Assembly: GCA_023014485.1 (NCBI GenBank)
Contig: JAJOZX010009069.1
Span: forward strand, 87,501 to 151,500
DNA from: Bathynomus jamesi
Lineage: Eukaryota; Arthropoda; Malacostraca; Isopoda; Cirolanidae
Direction: 5' to 3'
DNA length: 64,000 nucleotides
The stretch's first letter is position 1. Every line of letters begins with the position of its first letter. Under the pieces are notes generated by a model. The model ran no database searches. It saw nothing but the letters and a program-made list of their open reading frames with translations, and was not told the DNA's origin. This document shows positions 46,079 through 57,218 of this stretch, one piece after another. The position numbers and the translations under genes are program-made.

Positions 46079-47966
46079 TTATTGATCAGTATGTTCAGCA
46101 TCTTTTGACCTTAGGTGGTGGTAGATTCGAACCAACATTACTGCCTTTTCTTTCCCTAACCTATTCCGCATTTTACTCCATACCAAGCCAAACATTGAAA
46201 AAAAAAATCCTTCCAATGATCCGGAACTGGCCAGACAACTATGAATAGATCTCATAAATTTAGCAAAACCTGATGGTAACCTGGTCTCTCTTTTTTCTTT
46301 CATTTCAACAATTTTCCGCCAATTACTAGCTGATGTAGAGCTCACTATACTATCTTTGAATAAGTAAGGAGGAAAAATTAGTGCGTCTTTTAAGCGGAAT
46401 GCATAATATCCTCCCATGTATTCTGAATTTATTTCAATCAGCCATTCTTCAGCCTCTTCCTCTTGAACTCTATTCAGTTTTTGTCCTGAAAAATAATAGA
46501 ACTGTGTGGAAACAAAAATAAAGCTAATAATATAGATTATATAATTTGTTATCTAATATGGCAATGCCAGATGATTTGATTCAGATTAGAGAGAACTCTT
46601 CTGCCCATACAGTTGAGTTACCTATGTTTTATATATTGATAATAGTAAAGCATTTAGGCCCTATTTACCTTCATACTTTGGGTCAGGTATATTTGCCAAA
46701 AGATGACATGGCTCCATAGCTTTTTTAAATCTCTCTATATCATCTTCTTTGTATGGAGCTAATTTTTCATCTTGGATTAAATTGAGGCAAATTTCAACAG
46801 CATCAGATAATGTTGTATTATCAGCCTGCAACTGTAACAAAAAAAACAAAAAAAAACTAGTTACATATGGCTGAATGAAAACATCTGTAAACGTTTAGAA
46901 TTATGCATTGTTAGAATTTATTTTTTGGTGTTACAGGTTAACACATATAAAATGAAGTGTATTTTAATTATTTATTAGTAGCTTTAGTACAGAATTCTGT
47001 AAATAAAATGTGCACTATAACTTATAAGTAAATAAAATATCTTTAAATTAATGTTGGTATTTTAAGTTAAGTAATTTTAACTGCATAATATAAACACACC
47101 TTACCTAGAGCATTTCTAACAAGTAAGAGTTGACTAAATTGAGTGCGTCTCTCTCTATAGATAAGTTATCTATCAATTTTCCGATGTTGTGATCAATGTC
47201 TTCAATATGCTCTCCTCTTATTATATATAGAGTAATTTGACAAATAGGTTTTTATGCATTCTAATTGAGAATTCCATCTGGTTTCATTTGGTAGTTGCAG
47301 CATCATGCCTCCTTTCTCCATTAACCAACCCTAAAATATAAATTTTTATTACAAACATTGCGGGATTTAACAGCATAAATAAATAGCCGATGCAACTTAT
47401 TAATGAGTCGTGAATTAGGATTCACACTGGTAACAGTGCTAATGCATAAAAGTAAAGCTGACAGTAGCTAATTTATTGGATTTGTTTTTAGCTTACATGA
47501 GGTTGGTGATGGTTTTGGAAATATTTGTTAATTTCTACAACATGCTTGAGAACTGATTTTGGGGAGACATCTTTTTCTACCAAGTTTAGATGGTGTGCTG
47601 AACAGCCATAAGTAATAAGACTGTAGTTGTCCTCCTTAAGAATTTCTCTCTTTTTTATCATTTTGTTTTTGTTATCAGTGCATATAGCAAATACCTGAAA
47701 ATAAAATGTCATAACTTATAAGGAACTGAGCATTTGAGTATACCAAGGCGGAGAATTACATTCAGTTTATAACTAAAATAAAATGTACCTACAAAATAGT
47801 TATACTTGAATCAATGCCATAGATTTCTTTAGTTTTTGTTATTGCTTCTCTAGCTAACTGTGCACAATATTCTACTGTTTTTTTTGTACTTCCAGCATCT
47901 GCTGCTGAAATCAGATATGGCTTTTTTTCATTATGAATACTGTGCGCAATAATAGGATTAGGGATG
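46079..47966 (-). pseudogene. hAT-family transposase-like gene, five exon pieces
   Basis: Minus-strand exons: 47966-about 47793 (IIAHSIHNEKKPYLISAADA); 47695-47501 (VFAICTDNKNKM, LITYGCSAHHLNLVEKDVSP, NHHQPH); about 47334-47105 (GWLMEKGGMM, NETRWNSQ); about 46836-46668 (LQADNTTLSDAVEICLNLIQ); about 46488-46079 (EMKEKRETRLPSGFAKF, ASSGSLEGFFFSMFGLVWSK). The introns are bounded by GTAAGC, GTAAGG, GTAAAT and matching TTTTCAG/TTACAG. Content is the central region and dimerisation domain of hAT transposases. One apparent one-base break is in exon 3 near 47225. The 5' part is cut at 47959-47966 by the next hAT. It could be a domesticated gene or an intron-containing transposon. Confidence 0.7.
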
Positions 47967-48430
47967 TGCTGGATATCCAGTTACTATCTGGTATCCGGCA
48001 ATATCTGGCATTTTTTTATTATGCAGTATCTGGCTGGATAGCTAAACTATCTGGCACTTAGTAAGTAAACGAAACCTTTGTTCAAGCTTTATCTTTTATT
48101 TGAAAAATCAAATGCAATTACATAAAATAAACCATATGGAAAAGGAACTCAAATGAATTAAAAATCAACTCCTATCCTAATAGATAATAAATTTGAATAC
48201 TAATACTTATCTTCAATATATTTCAAATTTCGCATAATAAAAAATAGTTTCTCAGCATTGCTAGGATCCAGCCTATTTCTGTTGTCTGAATAGACCTGAC
48301 CTGCTGCACTAAACAGTCTTTCTGAAGCAACTTAGCTTGGAGGAGCACTTAAATACTTTAATACCATATATTTCAGTTTTAAACTCACCAATATGGTTAT
48401 ACCACCAATTCATAGGGTTATCTGTTCCGG

Positions 48431-49002
48431 CATGACTCCAGATTCCTGGGATCTTGGGAGCATTGCTCCAGTAAATTTGACCATGAGAAAAAGTAAATTT
48501 GGGTTTGGGTTTTGTTCATCCGCTAGACGTTATGCAATTTTTTTGCGTATACGTTCTTGTACAAACCAATTTTTTTAAATTACAAATTTAGTTATTTTAA
48601 GTTTAGTTGGTAATTCTATATTTAACAATTATTTTTATTTTTTGTTAAGCTTCAATGTTTTGATAATTAAAATTTTATTAAAATGTATATTTTTTTAATA
48701 TAAAATTATCAGGATTGGACTATGTTCCATTGATCTCGGCCAGGTTTGATAAATTGGCCAGATAATTACTTGTGCGGTTTTAAGTAATCCACCATGACTC
48801 TAGAATTGAAAAGTTTAGTTAAGTTTAAACTTACTTTTACTTACCTACTTTTACTTACTCTTCCTTACTTTTACTAAGTTTAAAGCACTTACTTTTACTT
48901 ACTTTCATTGTACTATATTTACTTACTTTTACTCACTTTTACCATACTATATTTACTAACTTTTACTTATTTTGTATTTTTTCAGGTAGTCAATAATCAA
49001 TA
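48431..49002 (+). other. Elem-48 5' noncoding region
   Basis: Contains repeated ACTTACTTTTACTTACT words (48825-48975) ending in TTTTTTCAG just before the first ATG, which suggests a polypyrimidine tract and 3' splice site at about 48985. Confidence 0.5.
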
Positions 49003-51493
49003 ATGGATCCTAATATTGATGAAGTTGGAGAGAAAAGTGAGGGTGTTAAAAGGGGTTACTTTTGTGGTCAATGCAAGAACAAATATTCAAAGAAGCAAAA
49101 CTGGGAGGAACATTTTAATTCCAAAAAAAATATTTGTTACAATACAAGAGGTCCCAGAGTTTGGGCCCACAGCTTAGATATTGCAGTAAAGAAATACCAG
49201 GATGAAGTGCAGCAAAGAGATACGGCAAAGCAGTCATTTAGTTTGTTCACAAAATGTGCTAGTGCTAGACCTCAGAAAAATGAACCAACTTCATCAACTG
49301 CTAATCTAGAAAATGAAACTTTTTCACTAGATGTTTCACAGACTGAAGAAAGTGCTTCTCCTCCACCTAAGAAACAAAAGGTAAGTGAGGAATCTGCGCA
49401 TCAGACTAACAAAACTGCTTTAGAGGAATTTGAAAATTCCCAAATCCAGAAGACATTGAATGCAATTTTGCGCCTAACAAAAGAAACTCACCAAGCTGTT
49501 GTGGTTAATAAAGAGAAGTCAAAATATGCCTTCAAGTTCAAGTGTTGCATCCAAATCTAATAAAGCAAAAAGCAACAAATTTGACATTTCCATAGCCCAT
49601 TTAAGCAAGTGTAAATCAATACAAGAAATCCTGAACAATGATTTGATCAAATCTACATTCAAATTGGTGGAAAAGAAGGATCTAGGTCATGCTGATGATT
49701 CATTTTCAGTACCAAGTGATATAATGGAAAACATTGCAAATAGTGACACTAATATGCCTGATGTAGATATAGCTGTTGAGGATGAAGATGATGATGATCA
49801 AGAAGATATTGATGATGCTTCTGATGATAAAATGTTTACATTATATTGCATAGCTTGCACAGACCCCAAAGCATGTGCTTCAGACAAACATTCTAACATA
49901 AAAGGTTACTTCAATGTTAAAGATTTAACCTATGTATGCAAACAAGGAGAAAATCAAGAGAGATGGTTTAGAAATCTGAAAACCCACCTGAAGAGACATT
50001 TAATTAAACTTCAGCATCATCAAAGAGCTGCTGTTTATGAAGTGATGAAAACATCTTCTCGGAACACTACTAAACGCATAGAAGACTTATGTGGCAACAT
50101 CTTATACTACATAATGAAAACAAACACTGCATGGGCTCTATATCCAGTACTTCTAGCTGTATTACATAGGTCAGGTTGTGAGGTTGGAAATTTGAATCAT
50201 AGCACACGCGTGCGAGACAATTTGTGAGCTATTAGATAATCAACTTAAAGAACAAACTGTAAAGTGGTTCTTAGAACAAACTTCAGTAACAATAACAGCT
50301 GACATTGGAACAATTTTGGGATTAAGCATGCTAGTTGTATTAGTTATGAGTGAAGAAGATAAGACTGTAAAACTTGCTGGGATAAATTTAGTACGCAGCA
50401 AATCAGGAGTTTATTTGGCCAATGAAATTTTTGATGTGTTGAAGTCTCCTAATCACTTTGTAAGGACAACGAGCCATTTAAAAACGAAATGAAAAAGTTG
50501 TTTGGAGAAAATTTCAAATTTCGATGGGACTTAATGCATCTTGTGAACAGAGCCCACGTTGATGCATTGAAGAAAATTTGTAAACTAAGTGAGCTTTTAG
50601 ACTTTATTCAGAATCACACTTCAAATCTGAGATCAGGCCTTGACTATACCAATATGGTTCTTGACAATATCATTGGTTTTAAGAGACCAAAACTCAAATC
50701 TGATACTCGCATGGTTAATTACGAATTTGATCAATTTGACAGATTTGTGGAAAATAGTTTTTTTTTTTATCATCCACAAGAGAAAGAAATTAGTGCCAAG
50801 TTCTATGTATTGATTTCCTATGTAACAAAGATTATGTTGCAAGTAGCTCAAAAAACCACAGTTAGTGCAGAATTTGTAGAAAATATATTTTATAAAGAAG
50901 GAGGGAAAACTGTTATGTTAAGAGTGATGGAAACAATTTCCAAATTAGCTAACAGAGGAAATGCAAATGATGTAGTTTCTGAATTTAAGCACGATACCAC
51001 AGGGCAGCAAAAGGAACTAACAGCTGAGGATTACATCCTAAATGAAGTTTACAAATACATCAAGAAACATTCTGATTACTACCAGGTTGCTGAAGTTGCT
51101 AGACCATCCAGAACCAGATCTGAAAGTAGTTTTACAAAAGACTCGGTGATAAATTGGCTGACAGAATATATAGAACAGCTGTGGAAAGGAATCACAGAGA
51201 GATTAAAGCATTTTGATAAAGATGGATCAACTGCCTGGAGTGAAGCACTAACTGAAGGGACATTCTCCATTCTTGGTTACATTGTTGAACACAAAGGATC
51301 CATTAAGCCATCTCATTTGACTAAGCTGTGCAGAATTGTGAAGGAGGGTCCAGCTCCAGGCACTAGATCTGCTGTAATGATCACACAGAAAGCCATTGAT
51401 CAGTGGCCAAGCATACATGGCGGTAAATTCACAACAAATGCCTACATGCAAGGTCTAACATCGTCCACTGTTGCTGCTACAATGAATAAATAA
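49003..51493 (+). pseudogene. Elem-48 transposase-like protein
   Basis: ATG 49003 (MDPNIDEVGEKSEG). A Cys/His cluster (YFCGQCKNKYSKKQNWEEHF) is probably a DNA-binding finger. A frame change near 49530 follows. The acidic stretch has repeated Asp near 49780, then NLKTHLKRHLIKLQHH. Another frame change near 50220 follows, then TADIGTILGLSML and KLAGINLVRSKSGVYLANEI, then FRWDLMHLVNRAHVDALKKI in the last frame, ending near TSSTVAATMNK. The TADIG and WDLMHLVNRAH segments recall the first and second acidic blocks of hAT-like proteins, but the match is loose. Function is inferred from TIRs and TSD. Confidence 0.65.
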
Positions 51494-51633
51494 ACTTAAG
51501 GTGAGTTATAAACTGTACATTATTGTATTATTATGTTTAGCTAAAACAATTTGTAATTGGTATGTCATCAATTCAAAAGTTTACTATCATTAACCTATCT
51601 AGTGGTGTAAGGGGAAAAAAAGTAAATTCAGAG
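51494..51633 (+). other. Elem-48 3' region
   Basis: AT-rich, non-coding, leading to the right terminal repeat. Confidence 0.5.
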
Positions 51634-52252
51634 CTATGCTCCAGTAAATTTTTTCAAATCTGGAGTCATGTCTGTTCGTGGGATATTTGTGAGAGAGAAA
51701 TATTTTTCTATTTCTGAATTAAAGATTACTTTCTTTGATTTCAACTCTTTATTTTTGGGGCTTATTAGGTCACATTTTTTTACACTTCCAGGATTTTCTG
51801 CTAATTCATCAGCACTAGTACTGCTGTCTTCCTGATCGGTGTTTCTTTTGAGTAGTTGGTCAAAACAAGCCCAAATGTCCTCATGGGTCTCTTCTGACAA
51901 AGTTAAAGCAGACTGTCTTTGACTTCATTTGTCAGTCTCTGCCGGTTGAATGTCAATATCCTTATTCTTGCTTTTCTTTATCCTGAAGAATGAGTTCTTC
52001 AACAAGCTGTTGTTTGGCACTTTTTACATCTTTCAAGAATTGTCCTTTGTATCTTGGATCCAGAACTGTTGCAAGTGTGAAACATTTTTCCATGAGATCA
52101 ATTGAACTTGGTTTCATGAAGCAATTTTCTAAAGCTGTTTTTAGTTCTTCTTTTAGTGTCTGCACTCCACTATCTTTTGTCCTTTTTGAAAGGTAGGAAT
52201 GTAAAGTAGCCACTGCTGGAATGACAAAGCTAATTTTAGGGTGTGTCAATTT

Positions 52253-53372
52253 TATCAACTTTTTTCAAATCAATTTTGGTAGTGAAAATATAGTGTCTTT
52301 TCATGTTAAAACTTGAAATTGGCCAACCAAAATAAAATAAAATAACCCTTACCTACATCAATTTTACCTTAAAGTTTCAGAAATTGACACACTTACTAAA
52401 TAATAGGACATAAATTGATTAACTATTCATCTGTCACAGAATTATCCCACTGATCGCATATGGAGTGTTTTCAAGGTCATATAGTTGTACAATGTACAAG
52501 TCACAACATGAATAGAACTGTCCCTCACTCTCAGTCCTCAGTTGCCTCTTAGATGTCATAGATGGTGGTTTGCTGTTATTGCTCTTGTACCTACTTTATA
52601 GTTATTCTACTAGACGAATACTACAGTTTAACTGTAAATATGGATTATTGATTATTACAATTATTTATTATATTCTTCTGTCTAATTATGTTGTAATCCC
52701 ATGAAATATTTTTTTAAATTTTAAAACATCAAATGACTAAACTTTGAAACATCATAATTGATATAAAATACTTAAATGTTTTTCTTTCTTTTCAGATATT
52801 CCTATGGAAAAAATAGGTCCTGCTCCAACCAGATTAGCCTAAACACAACCTAGGCTATGTTGAAGATGGAAGACCTAGGCCAAAGATGAACCAGCCTAAC
52901 TATTTGTCCATAAACAGGACTTCCATACTCTTTTGCTAAACAATTACAGCTGAAATGTCAGCTTATTTAACCTAAATTTAATAACCGAAGGGAAATTTAT
53001 GAACTTCTTACCTTGAAACTGTTATGAATTTTATCTCTTGACACCACTAAAACATTTTTATTCCAGCTTTTTCCGTCGCTGCTCTTATGCTTAATCAGCT
53101 TATGCTTATTCAGCTTCTCACCCTGTTATTCTGCTTATCCCGATCTTTTTCTTCTTCTTAAAACCGTGTTGCTATTTCTAGCCATGGGATCTTTTTTTCT
53201 TTTCATCCCATATTTGTTTTTTCATTGGTGTGTCTCTAATTTTTCTCAGCAAGAGTTCATGTTCTCCTTCTGAGTTATTTTTTATTATTATTTATTTTAA
53301 TGTCAATATGGCTTATCCAAGATTAGGTGGGTCTTCCATTTCGGTACTCCCAAATTTTCCATAATTCCTAAG
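52253..53372 (+). other. TAG9-2 5' noncoding region
   Basis: 1.1 kb, AT-rich, no domain. TTTCTTTTCAG at 52786-52796 could be a 3' splice site. Some inner words resemble the TIR (AATTGACACACTTA near 52383). Confidence 0.5.
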
Positions 53373-55650
53373 ATGGCAAAATTGAAGACAAGAGGTCAGT
53401 CGTCATGCCACTTGAGCCTGTTAGTCGGTACAGGCAAGGAGCTTCCCATATCAGAACTACCAACAGTGCGAGACATGCTAAGACTAGGGTTGCTCCTTCG
53501 TGAACAAAATACAAAGGATAGAAGGAAATATACAGAGAAAGAGCTCATAAGGGACATGATTCCCCCTCTTCTGCATCAGTGGAAAAAAGCTAATGTGTTA
53601 TTCAAACCACCTGTACTCAATCAGTATAGAACTATTGAGCTAAAATTAACAAAGCTGTGGCACAAAGCAGTTGAGACATCACTTGGTAAAGGAAAACTAG
53701 CAAAGAAAAATAAATTTCTGCACACACTTGATACTCTTCTTAACATTTTTAACTGCCAGTGTCCCATAGAGTTGTGTTCTGAAGCCAATTGTTCTCCCTC
53801 ATGCAGAAGAGAACCTCACTCTCACATTGATTGTCGCTGTCCTCGTGAGAAGAAGATCCCTATTTTGGAGCTGGCTTTCATAAAGGTGCAGAGAACAAAG
53901 GCAGGAGGCCAAGGAAGTATGCAGATTGGTTCGGCAGATTATTCAGAAACCAAAAAACAGAGTGTTATTGCTAAGAAAAAAGAGAAAATCTGAGAGAGGG
54001 AAGAAAGGAAGAAAAAGAAGTGAAGAAGCCACCCAAAGAGATGAAGAACTCTATCAAGAGGCTTCTCACTTTGAAAGCTCTTCAGATGAACAGAAAGAAG
54101 CAACATCAGATGATAGCTCCAAAATGCCATCTGAACCTTCGCCAAAGAGAATGAAATACAACACTAAAGACATCTCAAACATTGCCCTTGCCAGTATTCG
54201 CCACCATACGGGGCTATGAGAGACTGCAGAGATTGCCACTGCTGCTTGGATAGATGCAGGCCTCATCAGCCAAAAGGATACATCCTTAGTGATAGATCAT
54301 AAGAAGAGCACAAGAAAAAATAATGAAGGAAATATCTGATCAGCATGAAAAAGATTTGAGGGAGGAAGGTCTCTCTTGCCTTATGTTTGATGGAAGAGGA
54401 GATGACACAAAAGTTCTCCTAGAGGTAGAGGGAATGGACAGAAAGTTTCCCAGTCTCGTCAAAGAAGAACACTATTCTGTGTGTTCCAAACCTGGTGGCC
54501 ACTATTTGTTTCACTTTGTTCCTGAAGCAGAAGTAGAAGGCAAGAAACATGCAGAGGCAATTGCTGATCAAATATTATGTTGGCTTCAAGAAAGAAGACT
54601 TGACAGTTCACTGCAGGCCGTTGGTGGAGACTCAACTGCGGTGAACATTGTATGGCAGGGCGGTGTTATGACACATTTAGAGAAAAAACTTGGAAGAAGG
54701 CTTGTTTGGATTGTATGTGATTTGCACACAGGGGAACTACCTCTTCGTTGTCTCATCCAGGAACTTGATGGTCCTACAAAGAGCAACAACAAGTGGTCAG
54801 GCCCCCTTAGCAACATGCTAGATGAAGCAATGGAATTAGAAATAAATATAAAATTTCCAAAGGTCGAAGTAGGCCCTCCCCTTCCAGTGTTGTCTGAAGA
54901 AGTTATCAAAGACCTCAGCATGGATCAATCTTACACTTATCATATTGTTCAAGCAATCAGATCAGGAGAGTTGCCTCAAAATCTGGCTCTCTTGGAGATT
55001 GGACCCGTAAGTCACAGTCATTGGTTAACTACAGCGATTCGTTTCTGCAGGATTTGGGTTTCCAAACATGCACTGAAGGGCAAAATGCTACAGAATTTGA
55101 TGTTGATTGTTGAATTTATTATTGGGTTTTATCTTCCTCACTGGTTCAATGTAAAACTTAATCCAATGTGGATGGAGGGGCCCAACCACATCTTGTTTCA
55201 ATTACAGCTACTGAGAACCCAAAGGAAAGTAATGGTGGACATTGTGTTACCTGTGGTGAGAACATCCGCTTGGTATGCTAGGCCAGACGCAGTTTTGCAA
55301 GCAATACTCTGCAGCCAATGTACCAAAGAGCGAACTGAGGCTGTGGAAATCATTCTAAAACTTAGAGGAACATCACTAGATGATGACCAGCTGGGAGACT
55401 GCTCTGTTCAGACAAGGAAGGTACCTCCGATAAATGTCAATGCCACAAAATTAATTGTCAGAATTAGTTAACGAGTTCAGAAGTTTTGGAGCCACCACTG
55501 ACAACATGTATAACAAACAAAGATTTAACACAACTTAAAGAGGCCCCAATGCAAGTGCCAAAGTGGCTTTCTCACACTCAGAGTGTGGAGAGATATGTGA
55601 AAATGGTCACAGAAGCAGCTAGTCAAGTTTACAGTCATGAGAGGTGAGAA
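53373..55650 (+). pseudogene. TAG9-2 transposase (frameshifted)
   Basis: ATG 53373 (MAKLKTRGQSSC; TGKELPISELPTVRDMLRLG). The Cys cluster is CQCPIELCSEANCSPSC and CRCPREKKIP. Frame changes near 53940, a stop after HHTGL at 54219 and a change near 54310 precede the core: LMFDGRGDDTKVLLEVEG, LQAVGGDSTAVNIVWQGG, WIVCDLHTGELPLRCL, IGPVSHSHWLTTAIRF, WMEGPNHILFQLQLLR. The frame changes again near 55465 before HTQSVERYVKMVTEAA. Same order and spacing as TAG9-1, including the Cys-x-x-His. Arg in SHSRWLTT of TAG9-1 is His here. Confidence 0.8.
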
Positions 55651-57218
55651 GGATACCAAATCACATGATTTTCAATTTAGTCATTTCACCCCCAAAATTT
55701 ACACACCCTACTAATTATCTCACCATCACAACTTGCTTGCTTTATCTCCTCAAATGGCTTCAAGACTCTTAAAATATTTTCTACAAGACTCCAATTATAT
55801 GCAGTTAATGTAGGAATATCATGCTCAGCAGCATATGTCGTTACAGCTCGATGTTGCTCATACAAGCATTCTAGCGTGTAATATGTCAAATTCTATCTAG
55901 TTTCATCTTGTATCAGTTTATGATTAGGTAACTGTAGAGACTCTTGAATGCTTTGAAGTTTGGTGCAAGCAATGGAAGAGTGACTGAAATAGGTGACTAT
56001 TTTCTGACATTTGGTAATGATATCGGACACTTTTCTGTGACAGCATGGCATCATGAACAACTAACTGCAGTGTGTGTATGAAACAACTGATACCAGTAGC
56101 TGCAGTCAGTTCTGGAAAAATGAAAAAAAATAATAATTACTATTGGGTCATTCTCTGTCAGATCAACCAAAAAAAATTGAAATTAACACCCTCATCTCTC
56201 ATATTTTGCTGAAATTTGGTTTATAGGGAGTTTGTGAGCCCTGAATCCATTTCTGAAATTATAAGGTCAATCCGACCAACGGTTCAAGAGATATGACCTC
56301 GGGCAATTTGAGGTCACTCGCGAGGTTACTAACATTTGGCGAGCCATAACTTGGGTAATAATTGTCATAATTATATAACAGTATATATATTTAGAATCGG
56401 AAAACGACAAGGAATCCAAATATGCAAGTTTTAGAACTCTAGGTTGAAAATAAAAAAGTTACACTGTAACCAAAATTTGAGGTCACGATTTGACCTCTGG
56501 GGTATCAAATGAGAATTTTTTTTTTAAATGTAAAAAATGAAGGCATAGGCATTGGCTATTAGAATCAGCAAAAAAAAAGTTTGTTTGTTAGTATTTTTCA
56601 TGTAACTAACATATAAGTGAACACCATATTCATAAGTTGTGCGTCAATTCTACCTATTTTTTCATACTTAAGCTCATAATTTGACCTATAGAAATTAAAA
56701 TTACATTTTTTATAGATATAAAAAACAAAGTCAGAGTTCTTGACTAATAGAAACAATCATAAAAAGTTTGTTTATGTTGGTACTTTTCATGTAACTAACT
56801 TATAAGTGAACACGATATTTATAAATTGCTTGTCATTTCAAGGAATTTTTATATCTTGGCTATCAATTTGACCTCAAGCTCCAAGAATTTAATAAAAATT
56901 GTATTTCACTGCTAATCTACACTGGCAATAATAGTTATAATAGTGAAAGGGGAAGACTAAGCTCACATGTAGCCTAAACAAACCTGTTGAAACATGTTGC
57001 TACTTGTCTAAGTGCAGAATCAACACAGATAGTTGCAAAATTCCTTGTCTACAGGTTAGTACAGTTCCAGCCAGCACTGTGGGTGGCTGGTGGGTATGGT
57101 GTTTTAATGAGCCTCAGAGACTATCAAGGCCTAAAATATTAAGTGTGTATAGCTATATATTTTCTAAAAAATATATATTACCTAATTGTAAATCCTATAT
57201 CTTTACAGATCAAAATAC

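Larger units (their letters stand above)
48429..51670 (+). mobile_element. Elem-48: hAT-like transposon in hAT-Z
   Basis: Ends CATGACTCCAGATT (48431) and its complement ending at 51670. The flanks TCTGTTCC (48421-48428) and TCTGTTCG (51671-51678) form an 8-bp duplication with one mismatch. The word ATGCTCCAGTAAATTT (ATTGCTCCAGTAAATTT on the left) lies in direct orientation near both ends. Removing it rejoins the hAT-Z codons for IPRTDNPMNWW. 3.2 kb with one split gene. Confidence 0.85.
52237..55710 (+). mobile_element. TAG9-2 transposon
   Basis: Ends TAGGGTGTGTCAATTTTATC and (reversed) TAGGGTGTGTAAATTTTGG, nearly the same as TAG9-1. Flanks share CTAATT (left CTAATTT 52230-52236, right CTAATTA 55711-55717), so the original 9-bp duplication is only partly recognisable. 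It is inserted in the hAT-Z coding sequence between the codons for CDGEII and SFVIPAVA. Confidence 0.85.

Noticed and set aside
52228..55719. Perfect 9-bp duplication for TAG9-2
   Set aside because: Only CTAATT plus imperfect flanking bases match, so I did not claim 9 bp for this copy.
56290..56520. AGGTCA/TGACCT words as a host nuclear-receptor enhancer
   Set aside because: They lie inside transposon TIRs and recur in all copies, so a transposon function is the simpler reading.
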